In this document: positions 1 to 10,543 of the stretch, one piece after another
Position numbering within the stretch: the first letter of the stretch is position 1
Layout: the number at the start of each line of letters is the position of its first letter
Assembly (NCBI GenBank): GCA_947561395.2
Contig: OX387194.1
Location: forward strand, 33,056,036 to 33,120,035
Source: Buxus sempervirens
Lineage: Eukaryota > Streptophyta > Magnoliopsida > Buxales > Buxaceae
Reading direction: 5' to 3'
DNA: 64,000 nt
Made by a program: the position numbers and the translations under genes
The notes under the pieces: model-generated
What the model saw: the letters and a program-made list of their open reading frames with translations, nothing else
Database searches by the model: none
What the model was told of the DNA's origin: nothing

Positions 1-1049
1 ATTCTTTTCTCAAGCAGATTTTGATAAGCAATAAAATTATTTTTCACAAAACTGCTTTTAGCTCGGAGTTCTAATAACATTAATTGTTTATGTGCTTGAT
101 TCCCTTTCGTAGGATTTGTCAACTTCACAGACTTAGGAATACTTGGTCTTTGTTTATATCAACTAATATATCTCAAGCTTCAAAGGGATATGACATGGAC
201 AACTTGATGTGTTCATTAATGCTGGGTCGTTCTGATCCAATTCTCTTTGTTTCACCCCCTTGCAAAAACAGCTGTAGTTTTGGCTTATATAAATGTAGTC
301 AGGTTCTGTTTTCCCTGTTTCAATATTAACTTATTTAATTGCTATCTCTAACACATGTTGTTTGAACTATATAAAATGTTTTAAAAATGGCACATATTGA
401 GGACTACTTTAAGCAGTTGTAGTTTCACTTGTCCATGTTTTTATTTGATTCTCAATAGCTATTCACCTCCTTCAACTAGAAATTACTCAAAATTAGTTTT
501 TCAACCTTTCATAATTATCTTATATGAAGTCTTTATTCTCTAAGTGCAAGGCGAATAAAAGGACAAGATCCCGTGCAAAACTGTTAATAAATAAAAGTAA
601 AAAAGGAAAGGGATTTTGATTTTGCTTAGAAATCAAGGCGACATTTTGCGTTTTGTTTATTATATGTTTGTTCCTTCGTTTCTACTTTCTTTTACTCTAT
701 GTACCATGTTTGAGGTGGAAAGGAGAAAGGTGATGTTCTGTAGCTCTAGAAACTTTTCTGCAAGATTGCTTTGGAGAATTGAACGTTTAGTTTGTCTGGC
801 TGTACATCTGGCGGAAGGGTTCGTCATGTGCTACAATTAGCCAGCACGCTTGTGGATAAACTCGTTAGGGTTTTCCACGCAATACACACAAGCACTTACG
901 CACACAGACACATGCTTTCCTGTTATTGATATCATCTTCAACTGAATGCTTTAATTCTTTTGGTTGCATGTCTCTTTTCATGAGTGTTTATTTAATAATC
1001 TATGTTAATCCAGTCTTTAAAGTTATAAATTACTTAATCTACCATGCAG
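1..1049. other. AT-rich sequence without a recognised gene
   Basis: The open frames here are short and show no family signature. The stretch ends in a polypyrimidine tract and a CAG acceptor directly before the exon at 1050, so part of it may be intron of the decayed gene that follows. Confidence 0.5.
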
Positions 1050-1148
1050 GATGATTGCAGACCCAGCTTTCTTATACAAGCTTCTTTTAGAGCAGGCTGC
1101 CACAGTTGGTTGTTCTGTTTGGTGGGAGGTGAAGAATCGCGGGGAAAG
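1050..1148 (+). pseudogene. RETICULATA-related (DUF3411) exon fragment
   Basis: This 99-nt open exon lies between a CAG acceptor and a GTATAT donor. It encodes about 33 residues containing ADPAFLYKLLLEQ and WWEVKNRGER. That spacing (D-P-x-F-x-x-K-L, then E-x-x-x-R) resembles the start of the DUF3411 domain of plant RETICULATA-related chloroplast membrane proteins. No neighbouring DUF3411 exon was found in the window. The next recognisable exons belong to a DnaJ protein, so this is either a lone captured exon or a chance neighbour. The identification is from memory of the family and is moderate; the exon structure is seen directly. Confidence 0.45.
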
Positions 1149-2054
1149 GTATATGCCTTTGTCTGACGAGGAGAAATTTAGTAAAATTATGTCTGATATA
1201 CTTATTTAGTTCAATTATGGCTTGTTGACTTATTTAGTCCAAACAATATCTTTGATCGAACAATCACATCTCGCTTTTTAGTCTGAGATTACCCACAAGA
1301 CCAGTAAATTTTTGCAATTGCAGGTTGAGAATTTCCTCTTCCCAGGATAAATACTAAGAAGTGATATATTGTTCAAACTTCAAACACAAGAAATTGGCTA
1401 CTTCTACCATCTCTGATTATATGTCTGAAGATCTATAATTGCCATCTTTTTGGTTCCTTGTTTCCCCCATCTTGATTTGAGAAGTTATAAAAACTTCAAC
1501 ATTTGACTGTATAAATTCTTTGCATGTTATCATTATTCATCCATTTTCTAGATGCCAGTGCCATAATTGGGAATCTCTTATTTATCTGGTTTTTTGGGTC
1601 AAATTTGAATTAGTTGAACCTGAATTTTTTGAATTTTATGTGAAAAGTTAATATTGAAATTATTTGCTTTTATACTTACTTAGGAATAAATAACTTTTGA
1701 TTCTTATAAATAGATATATATACTAGAAATTGTTAAAAACAATTGTTTCTAACAGTTAATGAGACTATATTTGGAGGTATATTATTACCGGTTGTAGTTA
1801 TATATAAAGCAAATCTATTCATATTGCATGTCCTTGACCCCGTGTTAGATTCTATATCTCTTCTCACAAATTTTTATAGATGGGCTGCCTTCCATAGAAT
1901 CTGTGCCAAATTTATGTTAGTAGTTTCTTAACGGATCTTTCTTTCTTTCTTTCTTATTAGAATTTAAACTGATTCCAAGAAAGAGTTCTCTTTTCCTGTC
2001 GTGTGTTGCCTTTTCTTCATTTATAATTGGAATATTATCTATTTATAATTTCAG
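1149..2054. other. AT-rich intron or spacer
   Basis: No coding signature is seen. It ends at the acceptor before the DnaJ-like exon. Confidence 0.5.
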
Positions 2055-4127
2055 ATGAAGGATATTGCTACTGTAAACTTTCAACGGATCCGTGAAGCAT
2101 ATGAAATATTAACAGATGAGAAAAAAGAGTAATATATGACATTTATGGTATGGAAGGATTAACTTCAGGTTTGGAGCTTGGTCCAAAACTGAATAAAGCA
2201 GAAGAGATTAAGGAAGAATTCGAGAGACTGCGGCGTCAGAAAGAACAAGAAAAGGTTTCTGCTCATGTCCGACCTTCTGGTTCAATTCTGGTAAATTTGT
2301 CATTGCCGCAATTTCTTAATGGCAGTGGCATAATGAGAGGGTACACTTGCTGATCTTTTACATGTTTGTTCCATAACTTGGCTTAAATTTAGTCAGAATA
2401 AGATTGATAATTTGTTGGAAGTTTATTCTTTGCTTGGTTTCTGCATTGGTTACATAGTCTCAGCTGACACTATTTTCTTGTAATCTTAATTGAAAAGCTT
2501 CTTATACCACAATTTGATCTCCTAATGGCCTTCTGTCCCATGCCTACGTACATAACAATAAATTGTGCATTCTTATTTTGCCTTACATGGTCACTGATAC
2601 TTAGTTGACATGCAAGATCAGAATGGCAATGTCAAGTGAGGTCCACTCGCAAATATCCAAGCACAACACGATTGCTCTTGGTGGAAATTTGGCAGTTACT
2701 GGAAAGTCTGGTGGTGGAGCTGCCACGGCTGTGTTGAGGCACTAGATTTCTTCAGTTGCTTCAATAGAGTTCATGGCTTCAGTTGGTTTACGGTCAATTA
2801 TTGGGGTACAGACGTCTCGGTATGGTGATTCCTTTTGTAAGTTAGATCTATTGCTCAGTGTCATTTGCCAATACTTTTTCATTCTATGTCACTACCATGC
2901 ACTCTTATTCTATTTCTCTTTTTTCTCCAGTCAGATATCGCTTCATTCAACTGCCACCAGTGGAATTGCAATATCTTTGAGAGATGGCTCAATCAATCTT
3001 TCAAATTCCTGGACTCGCCAACTATCTGAGACATCAAGCGGAAATGTATTTCTCTTTTCATTTTAAGTAACTCAAATAATTTTGTTCCTAGTCAAGTTCT
3101 GGAAGATCAAGAAAGAATAACCTATGATCAACTCTAGGTTAACCTTTGTGATGTTAGAGGCGGGGAAAATTTTAATTTTTTCAGAAATTTCTTTTGTTTA
3201 TCATTCTGTGATGATTATTTGGGAAGCAAATTTTGCTTTCATATCTTTTTTTTGAAATGAAATAAAAATAAAATAGTATCTCAGAAAAAAAGGGAAAAAT
3301 TAGGAAGTTTTCTTGTTTGCAAAGCGTTGCATCTCTACTTTTTTTTTTTTCTATAATTGTATTCTAATTAATCCTTCTCCAACTGTATCATATGCTGTTT
3401 TCTAACACTAAAGGTAACTGATTATGGCATCCATTTAAAAAAACGAATAAAAATAGGAAAAAGGATAACCGGTCAGGGTATTTATTATAAAATTTTGACA
3501 TTTTTTTATGGTTATTATAAATTTTTGAGATCACATTATGAACTTACCTTCAAAAAATGGAGCTTGCATGTATGCTGTTTTATGGGCCTGGAAAGGGAGA
3601 CCAGATCATAATCATTGAAGTTTTCAACACATTGACAAGGATTATATTGAAACTTCTTACTCTACTTCTTTCTTCAGTGAACATTTGTGTTATCTATTTG
3701 ATCAAAGAAAATTATGGAGGAAGAATACACTTAGAAAGATTGAACGAGTTTAGTTCAGCTGCATAACAATTATATGTTTCATACATGTTTATTTAAACTA
3801 TTTTAGTTTTACTTAAAACTTTAGTTTTATCATATGGGAGTTGAAATAATAAGATGATGTTAATGGGAGAAGAATAGTTTCATATTTTTTTAAAAGTAAT
3901 TTACATCTTATTAGTTGCATACCCTTTTTGTTCTCTTTGGTTCTTATTGTCTATTAAAATCAAATCTTTAGTTATCTATTAAAAAAATAGTTAATAAATT
4001 GCTTTTTGATAGAGTATATTGCCTTTTCTTCCAGATACAGCTGGCTTTAGGGCCAGAATCGTCTATTGCTGTTGGATGGGCAAAAAAGGATGAGAAAGCC
4101 TCTGCTGCTGGCGAGCTGAAGTTACAG
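2055..4127 (+). pseudogene. DnaJ13/OWL1-like co-chaperone pseudogene
   Basis: Four exon remnants occur in family order. The first (2055-2292) holds the end of a J domain ([15 protein letters not shown]) and [15 protein letters not shown]. The second (about 2623-2820) holds [14 protein letters not shown] and [20 protein letters not shown]. The third (about 2935-3046) holds [20 protein letters not shown] and [11 protein letters not shown]. The fourth (4035-4127) holds LGPESSIAVGWAKKDEKASA. These match the plant DnaJ C13/OWL1 type, a J-domain co-chaperone of Hsp70. The copy is broken. A frameshift with a stop falls inside DEKKE/IYDIYG near 2130, an in-frame TAG replaces a codon before ISSVASIEF near 2743, the J-domain start is missing, and the fourth exon runs into repeat DNA after GELK. 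Plant-type introns remain, so it arose by segmental duplication or is a decayed gene, not a processed copy. Confidence 0.8.
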
Positions 4128-4174
4128 ATATTTCCGGTTTTATTTGTGCCAAGAATTACAATTTGAAAACCCGG

Positions 4175-4254
4175 CACTGGCCATGATCGGTACTGAGTCG
4201 CACTGGCTGGTATGTACTGGCCATGACCAGTACTGAGTCGCACTGGCTGGTATG
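4175..4254. repeat. 40-bp tandem duplication
   Basis: A 40-bp unit beginning ACTGGCCATGATCGG occurs twice back to back with one or two differences. It lies in DNA (about 4128-4340) that interrupts the DnaJ-like exon. The ACTGG/CCAGT-rich sequence on both sides suggests a small inserted element of unknown class. Confidence 0.8.
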
Positions 4255-4339
4255 TACTTGTATTAGGTGGAAGCAGTACAGTTACTGAACTGTACCAGCC
4301 AATACGACTTGGTACTGGCCGAGAAATAAAACTATGCCA

Positions 4340-5110
4340 ATAATCCTACATGCTTGTCCTGAAAATAAGGAACTTGATAAAGCAAAAATTGAAGAAAATG
4401 GTAAGTGGATCCCTTAAGAGCATTGTATGAAGTTTGTTTCTTTTTCCTCAGTGACTTTTAATCCATAGTGGAGTCCTATTCATGCACCAGTCTCCTTCTC
4501 AAATGGATTTTGTATTTGAAGTGGCAGGGTTTGACTATTTTATCTTTTCCAATTAAGCATTATTAAAGATTTGATGTTGGATCAAACAGCATCTTCATTT
4601 TCTTTTGGTAATTAGTAATGATGATATATATTATGAACGAAAATTTAAGCTGAGCCTTATATCCAAGAAGGTTGGCAGAAGAAAAATCAGTCATCAAAGG
4701 TGTATGTAAAGGACAAATATCTAGTCACAGAGGATGGATGGAACAAAGAAATAATGATCCAAATATTCTTGACTGGTGTGTTGTTTTTCCCCCTTGCCTT
4801 CCAAGATCTGTTCTTTCCCTTCCTTCCTAATTGGTTAACATACAGAAGACATGAAATCAACAAAGCTCCTGAGCATGGAAGTGGATGGCATTTCTCTGGC
4901 TGATGTGCAGTGAAGTCCTTTGAAGCTCTCTGATTCTCTTTTGAGATGTTCATACACCTTGAGGTGTGTTTTTGTTCTGCAAATGCCATCAGTATAATGT
5001 TTTGGTTGTCATTCTAGTTCTTCCAAGTTTCAAACAGATTATTTGTATATATTTTTAAATTTTTTTTAGTTTTTATTTTTGAGAATTAGCTGTTTTCTTC
5101 ATTTATAATA
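4340..5110. other. No recognised gene
   Basis: AT-rich sequence. A stretch near 4660-4760 reads as a short charged peptide, but I cannot assign it to a family. Confidence 0.4.
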
Positions 5111-5340
5111 GGCCAAAACCATTTCATTTTGCAATTAATAGTTGATGAAGTTGATTCAGTCTTATTGATGAAGGGAGAATGCCCAATTTGTCTAGAAGAG
5201 GTTTGTATCATATTATATAAGATTTTAACTTATTTTTCTTTACATATTGTATATCAAGTAATGAATTAATTTTTTCCTTGTAGGAAGGCCAGGCACAACA
5301 GTTTAATTGCATGTTGGATTATATGCATCAAACAACATTT
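5111..5340 (+). pseudogene. Possible RING-finger fragment in two exons
   Basis: The first part (to about 5200) encodes DEVDSVLLMKGECPICLEE, the opening C-x-x-C of a C3HC4 RING. It is followed by a GTTTGT donor-like site. The second part (5284-5337) follows a TAG acceptor and encodes QQFNCMLDYMHQTTF before a stop. The remaining zinc ligands expected of a RING (C-x-H-x-x-H and C-x-x-C) are not seen, so no working domain remains. The assignment rests on one short motif. Confidence 0.3.
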
Positions 5341-5529
5341 CGATAAAATATGGATTTCATTGTTTATATTTCTTCAGTTTCATTTGTTGATTATGTTTAT
5401 AGATTTCATTGTTTATATGAAATCTTGTATGGTGTTTGTATGGATTTTAGTGTTTATGGGTGATTGTATGGATTTCTTACAGGTAATTTTTTAAATAGAA
5501 AAGCAATTACTAACAACAATTTCTACGTG

Positions 5530-6151
5530 CAGGTTAAGTGAATTAGCGGCGGTAAAACAATTACCGCCGCTAATTGTAATTAACGGCGGCAAATTACCGC
5601 CGGTGCTCAATGGGAGGAAACACAACCGAAGGTTTTTCTGGCGGTAGATCTCCGCCGTTAATAATGCAAGAAATATTAGCGTCGACAACATACCGCCGGA
5701 AAACCAATGAAAGGAGCCGACCGTGATGTACAGTAGCGGCGGTAAGTTTCCGCCGTTAATTCAACCAAAGCCGGCGGTAAGCTACCGCCGGATATGTCCT
5801 ATAAGTACCGGCGGGAAGTACACAGCCGCTATATAGGGTTTTTTAACGGCGGGAGTTACCGCCGGTAAAGGATTGAATCACCGGCTATTAACTCCCGCCT
5901 GTTATTATTTGATCATTAACGGCGGTAGATTACGTCGTTAATTGTTTAAATCAGCGGCGGTGGATTACAGCCGCTATTGGATGTCCAATAGCGGTGGGAC
6001 ATACTGGGCGCCGCAAGGAGCGACGGTAATTCCATTACCGTCGATGCTTTCAAAGGCTGGGTCGCGTCCCGCCCCTAAATCAATTAGCGGCGGGTGGTGA
6101 TCCTTTACCGGCGGTGTATTACCGCCGGTAAAAATGTGATTTTTTGTAGTG
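5530..6151. mobile_element. Small CACTA-like element made of subterminal repeats
   Basis: About 600 bp consists almost wholly of direct and inverted copies of GGCGGTAATTACCGCC-type motifs. The right end reads TTTTTTGTAGTG (to 6151), the reverse complement of the CACTACAAAAAA terminus of the large CACTA next door. A left CACTA terminus is not clear; ACTAACAACAA near 5508 may be a decayed version. It abuts the RTE LINE fragment. It is probably a non-autonomous relative of the 40-kb element. Confidence 0.65.
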
Positions 6152-6228
6152 GCTTTAAAATAAGCTGTGCGAAGACTGAATATATAAAATGCCATTTTAA
6201 TACAAATAGCAATATAACTAATGAAACT
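6152..6228 (+). mobile_element. RTE-type LINE fragment, part left of the CACTA insertion
   Basis: The sequence translates to GFKISCAKTEY..KCHFNTNSN, the piece after the catalytic core of an RTE reverse transcriptase. It aligns with the second LINE copy near 56540-56620 in this window. The reading continues at 46627 on the other side of the CACTA insertion. Confidence 0.8.
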
Positions 6229-6255
6229 CACTACAAAAAACCGGGGTTTTAGCGG

Positions 6256-8061
6256 TGTGAGACATGGGGAAAAAATCAATTTAATGACTTCCCTGATCAT
6301 CACGCGGGATTCATTAAAAACACGGAGTCGCCACCATTCAATCTAGGTGTGAATGGACACCAAAAATATCAAATAAGCACAAAAGGCAAATTTAGGGCAA
6401 AATATCCCTCCTAAAAAAACAACCAGAGATGGGTAAGGGGATTAGGTTATGAACAGGGGAAGGTATTAGGCACCCCTATTCATCCACACAAGGTGGTTAC
6501 CAGGTATTGTTCATGTTAAAATAAAGGAAAAAGGCTTGCTATAAAAATCACAAAAAATCACAAAAAAGACAAACATGTATGGTTTTTTCATATGAATAGC
6601 CTGATTGATCCAGAACATTCAAATATGATCATACCACTCCTAGGGTTTCATGATTAAAATAAAATTGAAATAAAATCAAATAAAACCAAAATAAAGTGAA
6701 AAATCCAAAAATATGGCTTTAAGTCAAATTCTAGAAATCTAGAAAAATATGATTTTTATAAAATATTTCAAAATTGAACTTGAATAATCCAGAACATAGA
6801 TAAAGCCCAAATTTCACGTTAAATCCAGAAATAAAAACCAAAAATACCCACATTAATAAAAAAAATCAAAAGGGGAGAACTTAGACCGTAGGGTCTTATC
6901 TCAAAAGTGGAAAAACGGCTCAAAAACCATATCATGAAACCCTAGAATTTACTGTCAGGCTTCTGGATCCAGATCTACCATATTGATCATGATAAATCCA
7001 GAATCTTAGCCTAATATCCCAAAAATCACGAAAACAGTGCTGTAGGTGCAAAAGTGGTTAAAAATCCAAATTTTGGAAAAATAGGATTTCATGCTATAAT
7101 CACCATGAACTTATAAGATTAATCCAGATATAAAATAAAATCATTAAAACATGATCAGGATATCAAAATCAGCCATATCTCACAAATTAGAGCACATGGG
7201 GGCCTACCCTACGGATCCACCTGTTCTCTTTTCCCCTAGCTCTCTCTTCACGTTTTACGGCTAGAGAGACTCTTGAGGTACTTGGAGATAGGTTTGGGTA
7301 CACAAACACAATCACAGGCCTTATTCTAAAAGAAAGAGAAAAACAGATATGGGTCCTATCCTAGGGATCCACCTGTTCCCCTTTCCCCTAGCTCTTTCTT
7401 CACGTTTTACGGCTAGAGAGACTCTTGAGGTACTTAGAGACAAGTTTAGGGATACAAAATAAAATAGATGGCCTTATTCTACAGCAATAGAGATGATCCT
7501 ATTACTTCTAGAATTGAAAATATGAAATAAAAAGGAAAAGGGACTTACCTGGATTGAGCAAGCAAAGCAGCAGGGATTCCTTTCCTTCTCTTGGAGCTCT
7601 TGATTCTTCAAAATTTCGTGGCCCCTAGGCTAAGAATCTCTCCTCTATTTATAGGCAAGCACAGGGACAAGGCTGGAAAAGAAGGATATATCCTGATCCT
7701 CAGGATAGAGTAAAAGTTGGAGATAATGCCCATCCATAGCCAACCAAGGTGACTTCAGCGAATAAAAGACATAATTCACTTGCTTAAAGGGATATTGGAC
7801 TAAAGATAAAGCTCGGAAATCGAGAGAAGAATAAAAATCTCACGAGTCTTTAGTGACCGTAAATGATCCACGGTCCAATGGTGCTCGTATTTCCATTACG
7901 GGCACACCTGACCGTAGAGATATTTCAGGCGCGACCGGCCCGTGAATGAAATACGGGCAAAGCATGCTTAGTCAATATTTATGCATTTTTGACCTCTTTT
8001 AAGCTCTAATTACATGTTTTTATTACTTTCTCACTCTGTAGTGCAATTTGGGGTGTCTACA
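6256..8061 (-). repeat. 3' LTR of element B
   Basis: About 1806 bp. On the minus strand it starts TGTAGACACC (at 8061) and ends CTCACA (at 6256), like both LTRs of element A. It contains the two ~80-bp internal direct repeats ending in a BamHI-like GGATCC stretch (7205-7470), a TATA-like box (7646-7654) and a four-unit CCGT-N9-ACGG array (7855-7966). Confidence 0.92.
7855..7966. promoter_or_regulatory. CCGT-N9-ACGG array in LTR B
   Basis: Four palindromic units lie about 200 bp upstream of the LTR TATA-like box. Two are degenerate (TCGT for CCGT, TCAG for ACGG). Confidence 0.75.
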
Positions 8062-8078
8062 GCTGCCCCCTCTTTGCT
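8062..8078 (-). other. Polypurine tract of element B
   Basis: On the minus strand, AGCAAAGAGGGGGCAGC directly precedes the LTR start, identical to that of element A. It is the expected primer for plus-strand DNA synthesis. Confidence 0.85.
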
Positions 8079-8406
8079 GGTAATTGGAACCAATTACAAG
8101 CAGAGAGCAAAAAGACCCACCAATTGCATTTTCTGAGATTTTTGTCTAACCAATTGCACTTTGCAAGGATTAAATGGGTGATTTTATAAAAAGAATTTAT
8201 TTTGGAAGATCTGCTAAAAAGTCTATCAGCTTAAGGGCCAAATCCTCCTCTCTCCTCTCACTAAGCACTCGTGGCTATGAAGTGAGATTTGAGTCAAAAA
8301 TATTTTTAAACAAAAGTGAGTATGGTGGCAATCCTTGCAACTTACAACTAATATAGACATTAATCTTCTGATAAATGTGGAGAAAATGATAAAATATGCA
8401 ATTTTT

Positions 8407-8507
8407 GGCTTTGCCCGTATTTGTATCACGGACCAATGCCTCCCGTATTTTGATCACGGGCAAACGGGACCGTATTACTTTCACGGTCGTCTGAGGCCCG
8501 TACTGAG
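8407..8507. promoter_or_regulatory. CCGT-N9-ACGG array upstream of the B PMD-gene remnant
   Basis: Four units, at spacings of 28, 27 and 28 bp, lie upstream of the untranslated first exon of the short gene at 9754. The last unit is imperfect (AAGG). Confidence 0.75.
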
Positions 8508-8519
8508 TTTAAGGATTTT

Positions 8520-8884
8520 ATTCTCCTCTTAAGACCGCGACCGCGAACCCTTCTTCATTTCTCCTCGTATTCAAGCCCTTATTTCTCTGAGACCGTAACT
8601 TTACCTCCGGTCCTCTCTCTTCTTCTTCAACAGTCCGACGACTCTTGTTGTTCTCCGTCGACTCTCTCCCTCCGGCGACCACTATTTTCCTTCGGCGATC
8701 ATTGCTTTCCAGCGACCACTTGCCTTCTTCCTTGGGCTACTATTACCTTCTTCTGCAACCATCCGAACAGTGTTCGAAGGTTCTCCATTGACTTGCTCAA
8801 ATTCGTTGGCTTCTTTTTCTCTAGGAGCTTGGTGGATCAAGGTTCGACTGCTGCTTACTTGTATTTCTTTCTTGATCATTCCTG
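8520..8884 (+). other. Putative 5'-untranslated exon of the B PMD-gene remnant
   Basis: The pyrimidine-rich leader ends at a strong donor, CCTG|GTAAGT (GT at 8885). The matching acceptor CCGTAG lies directly before the ATG at 9754, giving an 869-nt untranslated intron. Element A keeps the same acceptor and ATG context near 42881. Confidence 0.5.
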
Positions 8885-9753
8885 GTAAGTGGCCGAAACA
8901 CTCATTCCTGTTGCAACCAATACATTGCAAGTGACCATACGACTGAACTAGCTTAGCTTATGCATGAATTTGCTCTGATCTTCTTGCCATCCGAAATTTG
9001 TTATGCTATGATCTGAATGCCCAATATATGCTGAATCCGTTATTGTTTTGATAATTGATTTATGAACAAATAAGCTCCATCCTGCTATGATTTATGTTGT
9101 AAATCCTGATTCATTTTGGTTTGTCTGAAATTTGCTCTTGTGTTAGCAATCTTTGAGTTTAGGTTCCTGATGGGATGAAGACTTAATCCATATATGTGAT
9201 TTACTGATTTCTCCTCCAAGTGACACATGCCTGTAACTTTTCTTATTCAGATTTGATTTCTGCTTTGATCTTGTATGCTTCCAATTGAAATTCTGATTCC
9301 CTTTTGTCCTTGGCAAATTGGACCAAATTCCTTGCCAACTGATTTTCCTGACTTTGCATGATATTTCTGATTTTGTCTTTATGCATAAGATGCAGCTATA
9401 TCTCACTTCAACTCGAATGATTTAGGATACCTTCCTCATTTACTATCCCATCTCACTGTTTAGAGCATCATTTTGCCTTTTCCTTGTTGTCATCTACTTG
9501 GCCTGTCCTGAAACCAAACAAAACAAGATGATTAGGCATAAGCAATTAAAACAAACCATTATATGATAATTGAATTTCCTAAAAATTTCTTGAAATGAAA
9601 AGGATAATCTTCTTTGATCAATTCCTGATTTAGTTAGGAATATCTAAATCATTTTTTCCATTTTCCTTTTTTTTCTGTAAACCTGGTAATCATGAAAATC
9701 AAGCAATAAAATTTTAACAAGAATAATGAACATCTCCCTGATTTGAACCGTAG

Positions 9754-10072
9754 ATGGCCCGCCTTCGATCAGCTTCTAGGGATCCTGCAGATGAGCCTTC
9801 CTCTTCGAGGGTTAGGCGAGATCATTCTGATGTAGCCACTTCTTCGAGGGCCGAGAGGGATTCGGATTCTGATATCCCAGATCTCCCTTCTGGGGATTCG
9901 CGTGAGGCGACCCCAGAGGTATTCTCTAACTCCTTTGAATTTAATATTCTTTTATAAAAACATCCCCTTGATCCTGTCTTCTTTCCAATTATTTCCTTAG
10001 CTGGCAGTTGAGTCTTCAGGCCGTGGTCGGGGCAGAGGACGAGGTCGTAGCCGTAGGGGCGGACCTGCATAG
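9754..10072 (+). pseudogene. Mini version of the antisense PMD gene, core deleted in frame
   Basis: Exon 1 (9754-9918, 55 codons) starts MARLRSASRDPADEPSSSR and is Ser/Arg/Asp-rich. After an 82-nt GT-AG intron, exon 2 (10001-10072) encodes LAVESSGRGRGRGRGRSRRG and stops after GGPA. In element A the same N terminus and RGG C terminus are separated by nearly 2.7 kb holding the whole plant mobile domain. The B junction falls at CTTCAGGCC, which occurs at both breakpoints in A, pointing to a microhomology deletion. The splice keeps frame, so a 78-residue basic peptide could still be made. Whether it is expressed is unknown. Confidence 0.7.
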
Positions 10073-10288
10073 CTAGTAGATTAGGATCTTTCATGTATAT
10101 TTGTATTTTTTGACAAAAGTGATGTAAACATTCATATATATATAAAAGAAATTTGATTTATGTTCCTTTGTGTTCTTTTCTTTTTTCTTTTCAGTATTTA
10201 TTACATAATGAATGTTAAAACAGGGACAGGTGAAGCTTAGGGAAACAAAGAAATTAAAACTGCCCATTTTTGCATTTTTCCGGAAAGG

Positions 10289-10421
10289 AACCGTACTTAA
10301 CATACGAGTCAGCCGTGCCCGTAATATTTATATGGGCGCACTGTGCCCGTAAATATTTCACGGTCACAGTGTGTCCGTATTCTTTATACGGGCACGCTAT
10401 GCCCGTATTCTAATTACGGAT
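10289..10421. promoter_or_regulatory. CCGT-N9-ACGG array upstream of the B DUF7745 gene
   Basis: Five units at exactly 28-bp spacing (four linkers of 11 nt) end about 25 bp before a TATA box and about 120 bp before the gene start. Two of the ten half-sites are imperfect. Confidence 0.85.
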
Positions 10422-10443
10422 TTTACTGCCTTAACGATTTTTT

Positions 10444-10451
10444 CTATATAA
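10444..10451 (+). promoter_or_regulatory. TATA box of the B DUF7745 gene
   Basis: CTATATAA lies about 95 bp upstream of the ATG. The same box occurs at the same place in element A (39650-39657, minus strand). Confidence 0.7.
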
Positions 10452-10543
10452 ACCCATATGGAACATCATTGTGACACTTTTAACAATTTGAAAACTCCCT
10501 GAGCACGTCGTCTCTCGCTTTCCTTGGCTTCTTTGGCGCTTCC

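Noticed and set aside
10091-10303. Minus-strand frame beside the TATA box of the DUF7745 gene
   Set aside because: AT-rich, without any domain, and overlaps the promoter array.
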